Assembly (NCBI GenBank): GCA_963970005.1
Contig: CAXAMN010006624.1
Coordinates: 200,285-264,284, forward strand
Length of the DNA stretch: 64,000 nucleotides
Direction: 5' to 3'
Origin: Durusdinium trenchii
Lineage: Eukaryota > Sar > Dinophyceae > Suessiales > Symbiodiniaceae
A program made the position numbers and the translations under genes. Below, in pieces: positions 11,080-22,249 of the stretch. The notes under the pieces are model-generated. The model saw only the letters and a list, made by a program, of their open reading frames with translations. It ran no database searches and was not told where the DNA came from. Position 1 is the first letter of the stretch. Every line of letters begins with the position of its first letter.

Positions 11080-12300
11080 TAGAGGATCTACGTGCCACTT
11101 TCACCTTCAAGGCCATTCTGAGCCTCAGTAGCCTTGGCCGCAAGAGTATCTTCAAGTGGCCTTTGCTTCGAAGCCATCCGCAGGCTCATACGCCTTCTCC
11201 TCCAGCACCGAACAAGGAGGAGTGCTTAGGGCATGAGGCGCAGGTGTCTTCGGCGCACTAGACGTGCGCACCAGGCGGCGGCGCTTGGTGCGGGCCACCA
11301 ACTCAGCTGCTTTCGCTTCCTGCATCTGTTTGTGCTGCTGGTCTTGGAGACTTTTCAAGACCAGTTCTTCGTTGCTCAGGGTTTCTCCAAGCTGGACATC
11401 TTCACACTTCAAAGACTTGCGTTTTGCATGCTGAGCACACAACTGCCCGATGGAAGTACACGGTGAGCATCTGTTCAATCGCGAAAGCGAGCACTGCTTG
11501 GGAGTCCTTGTCAAAACGGAATGTTCTCGGCAACTCCGCTTCCTCAATGGTCACGGCAATGGCCTGATCACGGGCGAAAGGAGAAGCAAACAGAGTCCAT
11601 GGCACCGTGCATGGCAAACAAGAGTCTCTACTAATCACTGTCTCTCTTCCGCTTGTGCTGCCACACCACCAAGCCGGACATAGTCCACGAGTTTTCCCAT
11701 CTCACACAAGAGGAACTCGGATCTCGTCGGCTGCCCTTTGCAGCTCTTCCCTATAAGCTGCTTCTGGGATGCAGTCAAACCACGGAGCTTCTGCAACCTG
11801 GCTTGCCCAGAGCGGATCAACGAGCCGCTTGCAATGCAGGGGACTGGTCTCGAAGCCATTGACGAGATCAGTGGCCTTTTGAGAACCAATCTGCAGGCCT
11901 TCGGGAAGTCCTCCAAAAATTATTGTAGAACGCCACAGTTCGACGTCGACGTAGCCAGGAAAGCAGCGGAGCCGGCCTTGCCATCAGAAGGGACACTGGG
12001 AACCTGCAGGTCCAGCGCACGAATGCACGGCGCCCTTGCATCTCGGCCTACCGGCCTCGATGTGCATCTCGGCTGCCGACTGCAGGTCCTTGATTCCTTT
12101 TGTGATGGCCTCAATTTCTGGCTTCTGCCGCGCTCTTGGCTGTCGTCGCCGTGATCCTTGGGGTCGTCGCTGGTGCCGTGGTGGAGATCGACGCGTTGGC
12201 CATGATTGCTTTCGCTGCCTGATCGTAGGTCGCATCACGAATCACTGCGGCTGCAAGGAAATCGGAGCACGCCGAAGACCACCTGAAGCCCTTCCGATCC
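11080..12300 (-). pseudogene. Multiply frameshifted gene remnant
   Basis: Reading the minus strand from 12300, protein-like stretches occur one after another in changing frames: AAAVIRDATYDQAAKAIMAN, then IEAITKGIKDLQSAAEMHIE, then QKATDLVNGFETSPLHCKRL and AAYREELQRAADEIRVPL, then AVTIEEAELPRTFRFDK, then LQDQQHKQMQEAKAAELVAR with TKRRRLVRTS, and LAAKATEAQNGLEG. The order is consistent along about 1.2 kb, with at least four frame changes and in-frame stops. Helical Ala/Glu/Lys-rich content suggests a partly coiled-coil protein. No known family is recognised. Some frame changes could be short introns. Confidence 0.5.
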
Positions 12301-12309
12301 TTTAGACTT

Positions 12310-12765
12310 TAGACCACCAAAACATGAGGTTTCCCTTGCGCTGCTACGACAAATGATCACCAAGTCCGAAAATGTGCACGGCACCACAACGAGAGCGAAG
12401 TCCCGAAGGGCACCAGCATACGCAGTCTAAATGCACTTCGAAGATCGGGGCGACTGAATGTACTGTAAATAGCAGTGAATTAGCCGCAAACGGATGCGAG
12501 CACCTCGATCAAACACCGGTCTTTACCTCTTACCGTAAGAACCCATGGACACACGGTTTGGAGAAAAAGCATATTTATTTGTCACCCACCAGTAAATTAT
12601 TTACCCATTGAGGAAATTAAGATATCACCTTAAGCAAAACCAGGTGCCAGGAGTCACAAAGGGGTGGTTTTTAGTCCCTAAGTGAGTGGATAATGGGGAC
12701 CCCTATCCTCCAATAGGCACCCTGTCTTGTGACTCCTGGACTCCTGGTGCAATGTTTTTTGTCAG
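12310..12765. other. Nothing supportable except a family C trace
   Basis: No protein-like frame. GGGGTGGTTTTTAGTCCCTA at about 12661 and ATGGGGACCCCTATC resemble family C. Confidence 0.45.
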
Positions 12766-12893
12766 AGATCCGCAGCTCCCGGTCCACAGCCCCGCTGGGT
12801 GCTCCACTGCCGGAACGAGAGCCTCAGGGGAGGCTTGGCCCCGCAAAGGGGCGCAGAACGCCTGGCCAGGCTGGAGAGATGAGGTGAGGTGGG
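12766..12893 (+). CDS. Candidate internal exon, unknown family
   Basis: A 128-bp GC-rich block is bounded by an excellent acceptor (ATGTTTTTTGTCAG, ending 12765) and an excellent donor (GATGAG then GTGAGG, intron from 12894). Two frames are open across it, one reading RSSRSTAPLGAPLPEREPQG and the other PQLPVHSPAGCSTAG. Length and splice sites fit an internal exon, but the frame is unresolved and no neighbour exon was placed. Confidence 0.42.
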
Positions 12894-13139
12894 TGTTTTG
12901 TAGCCACATGGGTCTAGAAGATTGAGACACAAACCCTCATGTATAGATTCATAAACCTCTACCTATTCCACAGAACATAGTAATTGTATCAGGGTTTGGT
13001 TGAAATGAGTCCTTTTCGGAACCAAAAATCGGGCTGGGGAATTGCTTCTTCTGAGTGCTTTTCATGTGTTGGGAGTCGCCATGACGGCTAGACCGGGGGG
13101 TCTGGACCCCGGACCCGACCCGAACATGAAAACAGGACC

Positions 13140-13700
13140 CGAACATGGTACGACTGTGAACCCATTGTCTTGAGGTACGAGTCTGGAAGTCCAGGTGCTC
13201 TCAAAACGGAGCGTTGTTTCTTTTCAAAGCCCACACGACTGAAATGGCCTTGTAAGCGTGGGTGTCTTCAATCTGGCGAAATGGCCAAAGCCATGGCGCT
13301 GTCAGTTCTGTCAAAGCCTTTAGGTCTCTTGGTCCTGCTTTGTCGTGGTTGGACTGTGGAAGCAAACCTCGAACTCCTGCAGTGTCCAGTCCAGTTTCGG
13401 CCTCCCCCCCCACAAAAAGAGGACTTGAAGAGGGCGCGCAGCTCTATCTACCTGGAGTCGACTTGTTCGTACCTCAAAAAATTGCTGCAGTATATAGTAC
13501 CTGCTTTTTGGTTCGGGTTCGGGCCATGTACCCATTTTCGTCACACGAAGTTGGGTCCCAAGTTCTGCCACTCCGCGGCTGTCCAAACGAAAGTTGCTGG
13601 CCGCCAAGCGTTTGCGTGGCGGGAACGACCGGACCTCATGCCATACTGGACATCCCCCCCCATCACCTTCCAATAACATCCAGTAACACATCCTTTGGGT
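13140..13700. repeat. Family A-rich segment
   Basis: CTTGAGGTACGAGTCTGG lies at 13163. An element from about 13455 (CTGGAGTCGACTTGTTCGTA) runs past CATGTACCCATTTTCG at about 13525. Open frames of 150-200 codons on both strands cross these elements and are probably not genes, although a plus frame near 13280 (MAKAMALSVLSKPLGLLVLL) looks like a signal peptide. Confidence 0.5.
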
Positions 13701-14349
13701 GGCACAAGTCAACTCCAACAATCGATTGAACCGAACGTGTGGCGCGACTGTCGTGGCCTCGCTCGTGCTTTGGCCTTTGCTTTGGCCTGGGTCGAGGGAC
13801 TCCCAACTGCACGGCATCGTTCGTGCGTCACAAAATGTAGGAATTCGTGCGCGACCGAACCCAAGGAGGTCCATTGCTGGATGTTTGACGGGCCAGGCGA
13901 CGCAGGCTGCAGTCAACAAACTTCCAACAGACTATGTTCACTCCAAAAAACGATCTAAAGCTCTGCATCCTTTCAAACAAAACCATAAGAGTTCCATGTC
14001 AGAGATGGCGTTCAGAGTTGAGTTTTGGGGCAGCCATAGGGGGGCAAATGAAATTGGAACCCAACATGGAACTCCTGGTACAGTACATGTAAGTTGGACA
14101 GTTTCTGCATGTAAGTTGGATGTACCAGCTGCTTCCGTTCGGGGTCACCAATGGTTATCTCCACACTACTTGCAGGTCTTCATTGGGCACCCCTTGGAAG
14201 CGCTAGGTAGGATAGAGTTTGGAAGAATTCTTCTGCCGGCCTATCCTACTCAGAGGAGCGCTGGAACAAGCGACAGAACTTCTTACCATGGTTAAGCTGT
14301 CCCTGCAAGAGTACTCTGTAGAAGTATATCCAGGTGGTATCAACAGGTC
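13701..14349. other. No supportable gene
   Basis: A 198-codon plus frame exists but has no protein-like composition or splice context. Two AAGTTGGA repeats lie near 14090-14120. Confidence 0.35.
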
Positions 14350-14569
14350 AACGGGTGGTTTCAGGTCTGAAGGTGTTCTTTTCCAGCCGCAGCACCTGGC
14401 CGCTTGAAAACGCGCCCCCCAGCACCAAGGCGGCCTTGGCTTCAGCCTCCTTCTTCTTTTTCTCGGCCATCTCTTTCTCCTTCCTGAGAAGTGCGGCAAA
14501 AGCCAAAGCTTCGAAGCAAGCGAAACCAAAGGGAAGCGAAGCGATAAAGAGGCGGGGGGGTCTGTGCAT
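14350..14569 (-). pseudogene. Short Lys/Glu/Ala-rich coding fragment
   Basis: The minus strand reads RKEKEMAEKKKKEAEAKAAL, a charged helical segment typical of coiled coils or linkers, then continues for about 25 residues. Flanking sequence is not protein-like and no splice sites were fixed. It may be a lone exon or a decayed piece. Confidence 0.28.
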
Positions 14570-14599
14570 TCGGCTCCTCCACTGGGAGCACCTGGGTCT

Positions 14600-15264
14600 T
14601 ATAGACTATTTTAACAAATAGCAAACATATCCCCTAGTCAATTGGGGCGCAATTTGACGAGGAACCCACTTGAGGGGTGCACCAAAAGTCTCTATAAAAC
14701 GATCAAACCAGCCTTGAGACAGCCTATAAATGTGGGCGCCCACCCTGGAGGTCAAAATAACGATTTCAACAATATGTTCTCTATGAAATCAGGAACGACA
14801 TGCGTAAGTTGTCGCAAGTAATCCAAATAGGCCTTACCCCTGACCCTATTTAAGAATACTGTAAATACACAATAAACATGCACATGACAATTTACAAGAA
14901 GTTTTGACAACACTTTTCCGTTTCTGTCTGATAATTTTCAGTGTGTATACAGCAATGTTATAAGGAACACACCTGTACCAAATATTTGTTTGAATATTTA
15001 GCTATAGTAATTTAGGATATTTTAGGTGGGTACCCAACCCTCCAATAAAACCCTTGATGTATGGTCCATTGTATTTATTCACATCTAAGTCATGTCTTCT
15101 CTACAAAATCCGGAATTGAGTTTCAGAATGATTTCTCTAATAGAATTGAATTTGTCTTTCTCTCTCAAGTCGGGCACCCACCCTGATCAGATAAATCAGG
15201 ACTGTAATCAGATCTATTTTTTAAAATAACAAAACACTATAATTGATGTTTGTTGGGGCGCCCG
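14600..15264. other. AT-rich non-coding stretch
   Basis: AT-rich, stop-dense in all frames, no repeats of note. Confidence 0.5.
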
Positions 15265-17290
15265 ATTTTTGAAAAATGGCAAACAAGTTGCTTTTCTCCG
15301 AAAACAAACTGATTTTGGGCCCCGAGGGCATCCAATTGTACAAGAGGATGCCAAAGTGATACAATTAGCTGTCGGGGGTAAGGAACTCCCGTGGTCACAC
15401 TCCGAACGGCACCCTGTTCAATTTGGTGACTTTTTCATTTATCCCGTGGTGGCTCCCTTCAGCTGGCTTCTGATCAACCAACCTGCTGAACCCGATCAAG
15501 GATCGCTTCTTTCAGCTTTTCCGCCTGGGCACAGCGACACGATTTCGATTGGCAGATCGGAGGCGGATTGCGCAGGCTTTGCGCCAAGTAGACCGGTGAC
15601 GTGAGGCACTGGGAAGAAGAGTTTGGACCCCCCCTGTCCGACCAGCAGTTCTATGATGTTCTATGGAGTCAGGCGCCGAACTTGGCGCATAAGGGGTGCC
15701 CATGGTCGTCATTACAGCAAGGGACATGACAATACATGACCCTCGTAAATGCAGGTCCTTTCACCCATTTTCTGAGGTACTTTAAGACTCCAGGTAGAAA
15801 CCATTCCGTTGGAACTGCTGGTACCTCACTCTTCGTCGCCGGTCGTCATGCCATCCGCCGCCCCGGGCCAGGTCCGCTCTCACACTGTGAGAACCGGGGG
15901 TTAGGGTGATCCCGAGTGTCAGTGCGAATGCTGTCGACAGCAGACCGCGCACCGACTTTGGGACAGCTACGGCCCACATACCTCATCCTCCCTAGGTGCT
16001 ATCCGCATCTCTCCAGCAAACGAGTGCTCCTTTGCGAAGTGGATCCGTACGGAGTGGCTTGGTGGCCGTCATCCGTGAGGCTATACTGACGCACAACTGC
16101 CGCCAGGGATGCTTGGGCTCAGCTGCTTGGTGCATTGGGCTCAGCTGCTTGGGGCATGTCATCTTCAGAAAACCGATGACCAAGAAACACCTTCCCCTCC
16201 ACCGACCGTCCAGAACCCTCCGATCCTCACAGGTCCTTTTCGCTGCAGACCTGTCTCTGAATACGTACTCACCTCCCTTCCACCCTTAAAGGAGGTGGAC
16301 TATACAGTATATCACTCCCACCCAAACACTCCGTGTTTAGCATATTTACATACACATTGAGGTGGCTGACCGACCGCAAGTCAAAGGTGTGGCATATATT
16401 TGCAGTACATCCAGTCCAAAAGACCCGGGAGATCTCTAAATCCCAATGGATCGCCGACCCACTCAGCCTTCGCCTGAGCAACCGTCTTCTCCTCTTCGGC
16501 ATCCGCCTGTCGTGAAACAATCAAAATACATTCGTCTGATTTTACATCCTGTGGATGAAATGGTCAACGTATGATGGATTGAAACCCTGCCAGAAGACCC
16601 TGTTGGGCCTGCTTATTGGTGATAAAGGTATGACACGGTATGACCATAGAACCCTTTAGAGTGCAAAAAACTCATACCAAACACCTTCATTAGAGCGTCT
16701 CTTTCGGTGTCTCAATAAAGTCCGGTCAAATGAGGTCCTTGACCAGTGGAAAGGATCTTCTGGAGCAAGGGCGGTTGCAGTTAAACCACCCCCTGTGTAA
16801 TCATGCCCAGCTCGAGCCCCCAATACTAAACGAATTTAGAACCTTAATTCCACATGTACACCACCCAAATAATTTGTTTCCCTTACCGGATTAGCCAAGC
16901 CCAGCTGCCCCAGAAAAATAACACTATGTTATAATTCTTTTGTATTTTATTTACATTTAGTCCAATATCTTCTGGTCTTTTTGGCTAGTATCCAAGCATA
17001 TTTCACACAAAATCCCATCAACCATCATCAGGTCCAGGTCATCATCTCATAATCCATCATCAGGTCATCACCTTTATTAATTATTAAGGGGATGTGGTCT
17101 CCATATACCTCCAATCTCAATCCTTGTTGATCTGGTTGACCTTGAAGGGGGGCCGTTTATTAATCCAGTGTTGACATTACTGTTAAGGTCTCACAGGGTG
17201 TCCAGGCAACATTTACTGTAAGTATTCAAACAAGTGACAAAAAACAAACAACTATCAGAACAAATCACAATAGCATAATATCATTGAACG
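15265..17290. other. Mostly non-coding with weak minus-strand coding hints
   Basis: On the minus strand, CAQAEKLKEAILDRVQQVG near 15500 and a hydrophobic leader-like stretch, RGLLSTAFALTLGITLTPG, near 15930 look protein-like but cannot be joined. A family A end lies at 15761-15780 (CCCATTTTCTGAGGTAC). From 16520 to 17290 only AT-rich DNA and short repeats (CCATCATCAGGTC, about 17025-17070) are present. Confidence 0.35.
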
Positions 17291-17325
17291 AGAATCAGCT
17301 TACGTTCCCACGCTCTGGCACTTAC

Positions 17326-17570
17326 ATCGCCCAAAGAATCGAGAACTTCTCAAGACTGCACCATGTTCTCTCCATGGAAGCCTTTCCCAGGCCCTGGTGA
17401 CGGCGCGCAACAGCTCGTAAGGCACGATCTGCGTTGTGTGCGTTCTTTCTACGTTGCGCGTTTCATTCCATCGATGACACCTCAACTCGCCACAGAGAGT
17501 TCGACACATGTCATGTGCCATGTGGACAGACACATGCATCAAAGACCCTTTCGGAGCAAAAGTCACGTAC
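17326..17570 (-). CDS. Strong internal exon, unknown family
   Basis: On the minus strand the acceptor ACTTCTGCCTTGTAG ends at 17571 and the donor is a textbook CGAT then GTAAGT (intron from 17325). Between them one frame is open for 81 codons (one base left over at each end). It reads YVTFAPKGSLMHVSVHMAHD, then MCRTLCGELRCHRWNE, then YELLRAVTRAWERLPWREHG and SSRFFGR. It is rich in His, Cys, Arg and Trp. No domain is recognised; the Cys/His content could bind metal but spacing fits no known finger. Neighbouring exons were not fixed with confidence. Confidence 0.6.
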
Positions 17571-17747
17571 CTACAAGGCAGAAGTTTGTGTCAAAATCTT
17601 CCAGCCTCCGGTGGTGGCTGCTTCTTGGAGCCTTGGTGATAATCAAAAAAGAAAGATATCTTCAAACACATGAAGGCGGTCTTAATCAAAAAAAGACTTG
17701 TCGACAAGGTAAACAAGCCAAGCACCATAGAAGGAACGAGTGCTACG

Positions 17748-17953
17748 CTATTCAGTTAGAAAAGAGCCAGCTTCGCTCGATCATGGTGAGTCCAGTGCCT
17801 TTGGATCTGTAAGTATGGCATAGCAAAAGCACCCCAAAAGACACCCTCCAGAAACGCTCCATTTTTGTCGCTTCCATGTGATCTTTTGGGGGAAGCCAGG
17901 CACTGCCAGTGTGTGGCAAAGGATTTGGACACCGTCCTACAAAAGACGACGAG
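17748..17953 (-). CDS. Possible upstream exon, low confidence
   Basis: A minus-strand acceptor, TCGTCTTTTGTAG, ends at about 17934. The following sequence is open in two frames (one reads KNGAFLEGVFWGAFAMPYL and QRHWTHHDRAKLALF). It lies on the same strand and 180 bp upstream of the strong exon at 17326-17570, so it may belong to the same gene, but phase was not established. Confidence 0.25.
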
Positions 17954-18520
17954 AATCGCCTGTTCGCAAACAAGGAGTTGTGCAATTCAATAAAGCATGA
18001 CCGACCTAAGCACATGGCCTGGAGGATAAAAATACCAATCTGTTCCTAGAGCCCAGGAGTTGTTGCTTGATATTGCTTGATAGTGTCGCTAATGGTATTT
18101 TGAATGACAACAAACACATCAATATCGTGATTGACAAAATACTTTGGTGGGATGACACGACACACCTATAGCTAAACCACTGCTTTAACTTACCCTGGCC
18201 CCTGAAGTTGTATTGTAGACAGCGGCTATCTTTCGGTTGTAGAATCAGCTAGCAAACACAATTTTGACCCGAAGAAACTGCACCATGCATGAGAGTAAAT
18301 TATTTGCCACAAAGCCGCAAAGCACAAAGTATCCAAATTGAACCATTCGAATCAAGGCATTTTATACGACCACTACCAATGGAACCACCGGGTTGTTAAT
18401 CTGTGGGTTTCCCTGAGGCCTGGTCTTTTTCAGGTCGCCGAACTCTGGGATCTGAAAACACACCTTGCAGGTGATGGGAACTAGCATACACGTGGGCGCT
18501 AACAGTATGTTGCTTTCGAC

Positions 18521-19111
18521 TTGCATTTCTTTCATGGCTATAGCCCACTCAACTCTCCCTCACTCAGAGAACCCACTACAGCCCGATCTGGGGCTCCTGA
18601 CTGCAAAGACCTCCAGCCTTACAGATTGAGATCATCAAGGAGTCCCCTTTCTGGACCCATTTACGAAATGGGCTGGAAACATGTCCTGACACGTCGTCAC
18701 GTAGATAGTGATTCGAGAAGCACTCTGCATCAAGCCCCGCATGTTTGCCGCAGAGTCCAAACTATGACTCCCCCCAAAGTCCTGCGCTGTGAATGGTGTG
18801 ATGTTCATTTTTGCTTACATTTTAGCTCAGCTGGGTTGGACATTTTACCACAACCAGATTCACTTGTACAAGTGGGTCATGAAGACTTGAAGAAACACTT
18901 GGGCCACACCATCCTTGTTTACCTCTTGAAGCTGGTCAGTTCACATCATGAAGACATGTCCATAATCTTCCATATAGCATGCAGGTTGAACCTGACAGGA
19001 TTTTGCTTGACACCTCTTGGTAGAAACACCAACCGATCAAACACCAACCGTCCGTACGCTCTTAGTCGGTCAACGACTCCTTGGGATCATCCACCAGCGC
19101 TCCAACCATAA
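18521..19111 (+). CDS. Long open frame, hypothetical
   Basis: 196 codons without a stop. The central part is protein-like (LVQVGHEDLKKHLGHTILVY followed by LLKLVSSHHEDMSIIFHIA), and RCEWCDVHFC precedes it. The ends run into repeat-like DNA, so only the middle may be an exon. No family is recognised. Confidence 0.28.
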   Translation: MHFFHGYSPLNSPSLREPTTARSGAPDCKDLQPYRLRSSRSPLSGPIYEMGWKHVLTRRHVDSDSRSTLHQAPHVCRRVQTMTPPKVLRCEWCDVHFCLHFSSAGLDILPQPDSLVQVGHEDLKKHLGHTILVYLLKLVSSHHEDMSIIFHIACRLNLTGFCLTPLGRNTNRSNTNRPYALSRSTTPWDHPPALQP

Positions 19112-20534
19112 GCTCCAACTCTGTGGGGAACGGATCCAACGCAGGCAACAAACACCAGCCATATTTGTGGCTTCTTCTATGTACACTGTATACCAAAGGG
19201 TCCAGACCATCCGAATCGGACGCCCGGAATGGCCCCAAAGACCGTACATATACTTACTTATTCAAGACCATCCTCAGGAGGTACGTGGACCCTATGCCAA
19301 TATTAAAAACATTGATGTTCTTCAAGTTCTGCGGCAAAAAGTGGCAACGAGGTACTTCTTGATTGATAGTGTATAGACTATATAGACCTTCATCATCTCC
19401 ACAAACCACTGCACCTGCGAGACCTCCTGGGCCTTAAGCAATACCGCTTCGAAGTGGATATATGTTTATAGCTTAGCAAAACCTCCTCTTGATGTCATTC
19501 TGGTTAAGGAGTTTCTGAAGGTTGGTACACTTCTTGAAAAAGTGTATATATATAGTGATTCACTTGCTCATCGGCCCCGGTCTGCCCCTGCACCTGCCAC
19601 AACTGCCTCAGGACCCAAAAGGGATGCGGGCTGAGATTGCTTGTGCTTGACCTGCTATGGTCCATCCCGATGCAACACAGATTTGGCTTCGACAAATCTG
19701 TCTGCACACGCGTGGGTCCCCTGCCTTGGCTTTGGCTTTCGGCTCAGCAAAAGCACCCTGGGCGAAGGCGCAGGATTGTTTTGGGAAAGAGAATCAAGTT
19801 TTGAAAGCTGCAGTGGCAGTTGCCCCACAGGAATGGTGTTTCGAGAGTGGTTTGGTCCACCCACAGTCTAATTACAACAACTATACATGACTTAATTAAT
19901 GTTGAAACTCGTCTGCTGAAGCACAGTGTTGTCACAAAATATCCACGCAAGTAGACTCGCTAAAAAAAATCGGTGCCAGCTGGGCGGTCACAGGCCAAGC
20001 GCGCCCGTAGATAGACCAAATCATCAAACAAGGACCAATTAGAACCTGTCTACTTTCGCCTTGATGTGTCTACTTGCGCCTGTGGATATTCAAACCGCAA
20101 GACCGCTTGCATGCCGTAAGTAGAATAAGTAGACACCTCAAAGAAAGAACAAAGGAGCCAGGCAGCCAGGAAAGCAGGGGAGTTGCCTTCGGTCATGCGA
20201 GGTCGATCTTGGGAAAGTGGAAAGACATATGGAGAGTGGCTGGATGTAAGACACTTGCAGACCTTGCTTCTTAAGTGTTGGAATAGTTTGTCCATCTACA
20301 AAGCCCAAACTGAACTGGTGGAAGTCACAGGACCAAGCTGGGTTCAGGATGATGTTACAGCTGGCCGCTTATTATTTGGTTGATTTCTTCGAGACATTAA
20401 GATATACCCAATATGTATGTTATGTTAGTTATACTGTACAGTATCTAACAGGTTACACACCCTGCGCCCTAGCCCTGTGATGGAGTATATATATAATATA
20501 TAATATACATTGTTCCTATAAATGCTGGCTGATC
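19112..20534. other. Repeat-bearing, one weak open frame
   Basis: Element pieces lie at 19190-19300 (AGACCATCCTCAGGAGG with GGACCCTATG). A plus frame at 19657-19890 reads SPALALAFGSAKAPWAKAQD and VLKAAVAVAPQEW and may be an exon fragment. A TA tract lies at about 20486-20508. Confidence 0.35.
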
Positions 20535-20699
20535 TCACAAACAAACACCCAAACAAACAACATTATGGACAACATGGAACCTGAGCTTGCTGGACACCCA
20601 TGCGTCACTGAGAGAAACCTTGAAAAAAACAAACTCTGAATGAAACTGATCTTTGCTATAACCCACCTGTTTTATGACAAACTGATAAACCCGGAATAT

Positions 20700-21223
20700 A
20701 AGGAAAAACAACCACCGAACCCAGACCTTTAGCTGACATTGCGAACGTGTGTCCTGCTTTGTCTTCCGTCCCTGGCTCCGATACGCCGGCGCTCGCCTGG
20801 TCATCCTGACGGTGCATCGAGGCACATGGTTTAGAAAGGATAGGGCGAGCCTATGGCATTGTCTGCTGTCAACGCCTGTTGGTTCTCTGACCCCTTGCCA
20901 TTTGCACAAAGAGGCGTCTTGTCGGGTCTCCCGATTTCGAGCAGCATAGATCAACCTATCCCCTACACACATGAGGGACCCAAAGGTGACTGCCTGGGTA
21001 GTACGTTTCGGAGGTTTGCACTATCGCCAAAAAAGCATTCGTTTCCTATAGAGGACTCAAACCGGAGGTTGACAACGGGCGGTTGTTGGTGGGATCTGTC
21101 TAGTAGACCTTCTTTGTGGATGTGGGCTGGGAGCCCATCTGGAATGTTTACTTCGCACATTTGACCCCATGAGCTTTCAAACAAAGAGATCTGAACATCT
21201 GGAGCTTCCAAGTTCATATATCC
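20700..21223 (-). pseudogene. Coding region on minus strand, one frame change
   Basis: From 21223 the minus strand reads GYMNLEAPDVQISLFESSWG, then EVNIPDGLPAHIHKEGLLDR, then LRFESSIGNECFFGDSANLR, to a TAG at about 20963. It is then protein-like in another frame (DRLIYAARNRETRQDASLCK, CHRLALSFLNHVPRCTVRM, arginine-rich). The start coincides with the end of a family D element (ATCCCTAG then GGATAT), which would serve as an acceptor. The ATG at 21217 is also possible as a start. The family is not recognised. One frameshift or a short intron near 20965 is needed to join the halves. Confidence 0.42.
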
Positions 21224-21235
21224 CTAGGGATTCAC

Positions 21236-21515
21236 TGCCACCTTCTCAGAAGGTCTTTGGACTCTCCAAAACCTAGGACATCACAGTGTCGACTACATCA
21301 CCTTCTCAAAGGGTGTCCATAGGGCTAGGGCATACATGTACCTCGAGTCTCAGTTTGTACTTCAGAAAATGGCCACAAAATACTACAAGTACCATCAAGT
21401 ATATACTCGATTGTTTATTTTGTTTTCTAATATCTCCGCGTACCTCCTCAGAAGGTATTTGGACCCCCTAAACCCACCCCAAACACCTTCTTAGAAAGTA
21501 CTTGGAGCCCGGGAT
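21236..21515. repeat. Cluster of family D and A elements
   Basis: CCACCTTCTCAGAAGGT (about 21239), CACCTTCTCAAAGGGTGTCC (about 21300), CTCAGTTTGTACTTCAGAAA (family A, 21350), CTCCTCAGAAGGTATTTGG (21446) and CACCTTCTTAGAAAG (about 21485) follow one another within 280 bp. Confidence 0.75.
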
Positions 21516-21539
21516 AGGGTGTGAAATTCGGAAGTTGAA

Positions 21540-21770
21540 GTGGACTCGCCACCTGCGACGGCCGAAGAACAAGTCACCAGCTCACCAGGTGACCACCGAG
21601 TGCCTCAGCCCGCGCCTTTGGGGCGGAGGCGCAAAGGCCACGACGCGGTGGCGGTGGCGTCTGCGACCAAACGTCAGCGGTCGAGCCGAGTCGAGTTCCG
21701 AGCACTTCCGCTCCGGTCCGAAAGCAGGCGGCGTGCTCCAACCGGAGGAACCTGGGACCCTGTTGAAATT
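21540..21770 (+). CDS. Candidate exon, basic, proline-rich
   Basis: The plus frame reads DSPPATAEEQVTSSPGDHRV, then PLGRRRKGHDAVAVASATKR and QRSSRVEFRALPLRSESRR. Codons are GC-rich at third positions, unlike the flanks. The basic clusters GRRRKG and KRQRSSR could be nuclear localisation signals. The frame continues to 21869 but after about 21770 crosses a family D element. Splice sites are not clear. The antisense is also open, so the strand is likely but not certain. Confidence 0.36.
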
Positions 21771-22249
21771 GGTTTGTTTGGTGTCTACGGCGAACAAACC
21801 ATATCCTCAGGTTCGGTGGCAAGACAAACCCACCCCAACCAGCTTCTCAGGAGATGGTTGGAGCCCTAAGGTGTGTTTGTTTGTGTCCCAGAAACATAGG
21901 ACATGACCCCGCATAACCCATGACCATCTTGGGGCCCATCTTGCGGCCCCCCATCGGTACGAACCTCACCCCCGAGCAGTCGTGCAAGGAACCGGAGTTA
22001 AAACATGGCACATCTCGAGTTTGGGGCATACACATACCAGGTCCATCCTGTCTGGGTCTGCTGGACTACGCTACACTACTTAGGAATGTCCAGTGGACAC
22101 CCATTGGATGGTCCAGGTACAGGTATTTTATTAGGTATCTTAGGACCCTCAGGAAATCGGCGGCGTCTCCAAGTGTCTCCAGTGGCCAGTGGTCACTCTC
22201 CAAGGGTGGCAGTGGATCTATAAGTGGAACCCGAAACGATCAGCCCATA

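Noticed and set aside
13320-13919. 199-codon minus-strand frame
   Set aside because: Crosses two family A elements and lacks natural residue order.
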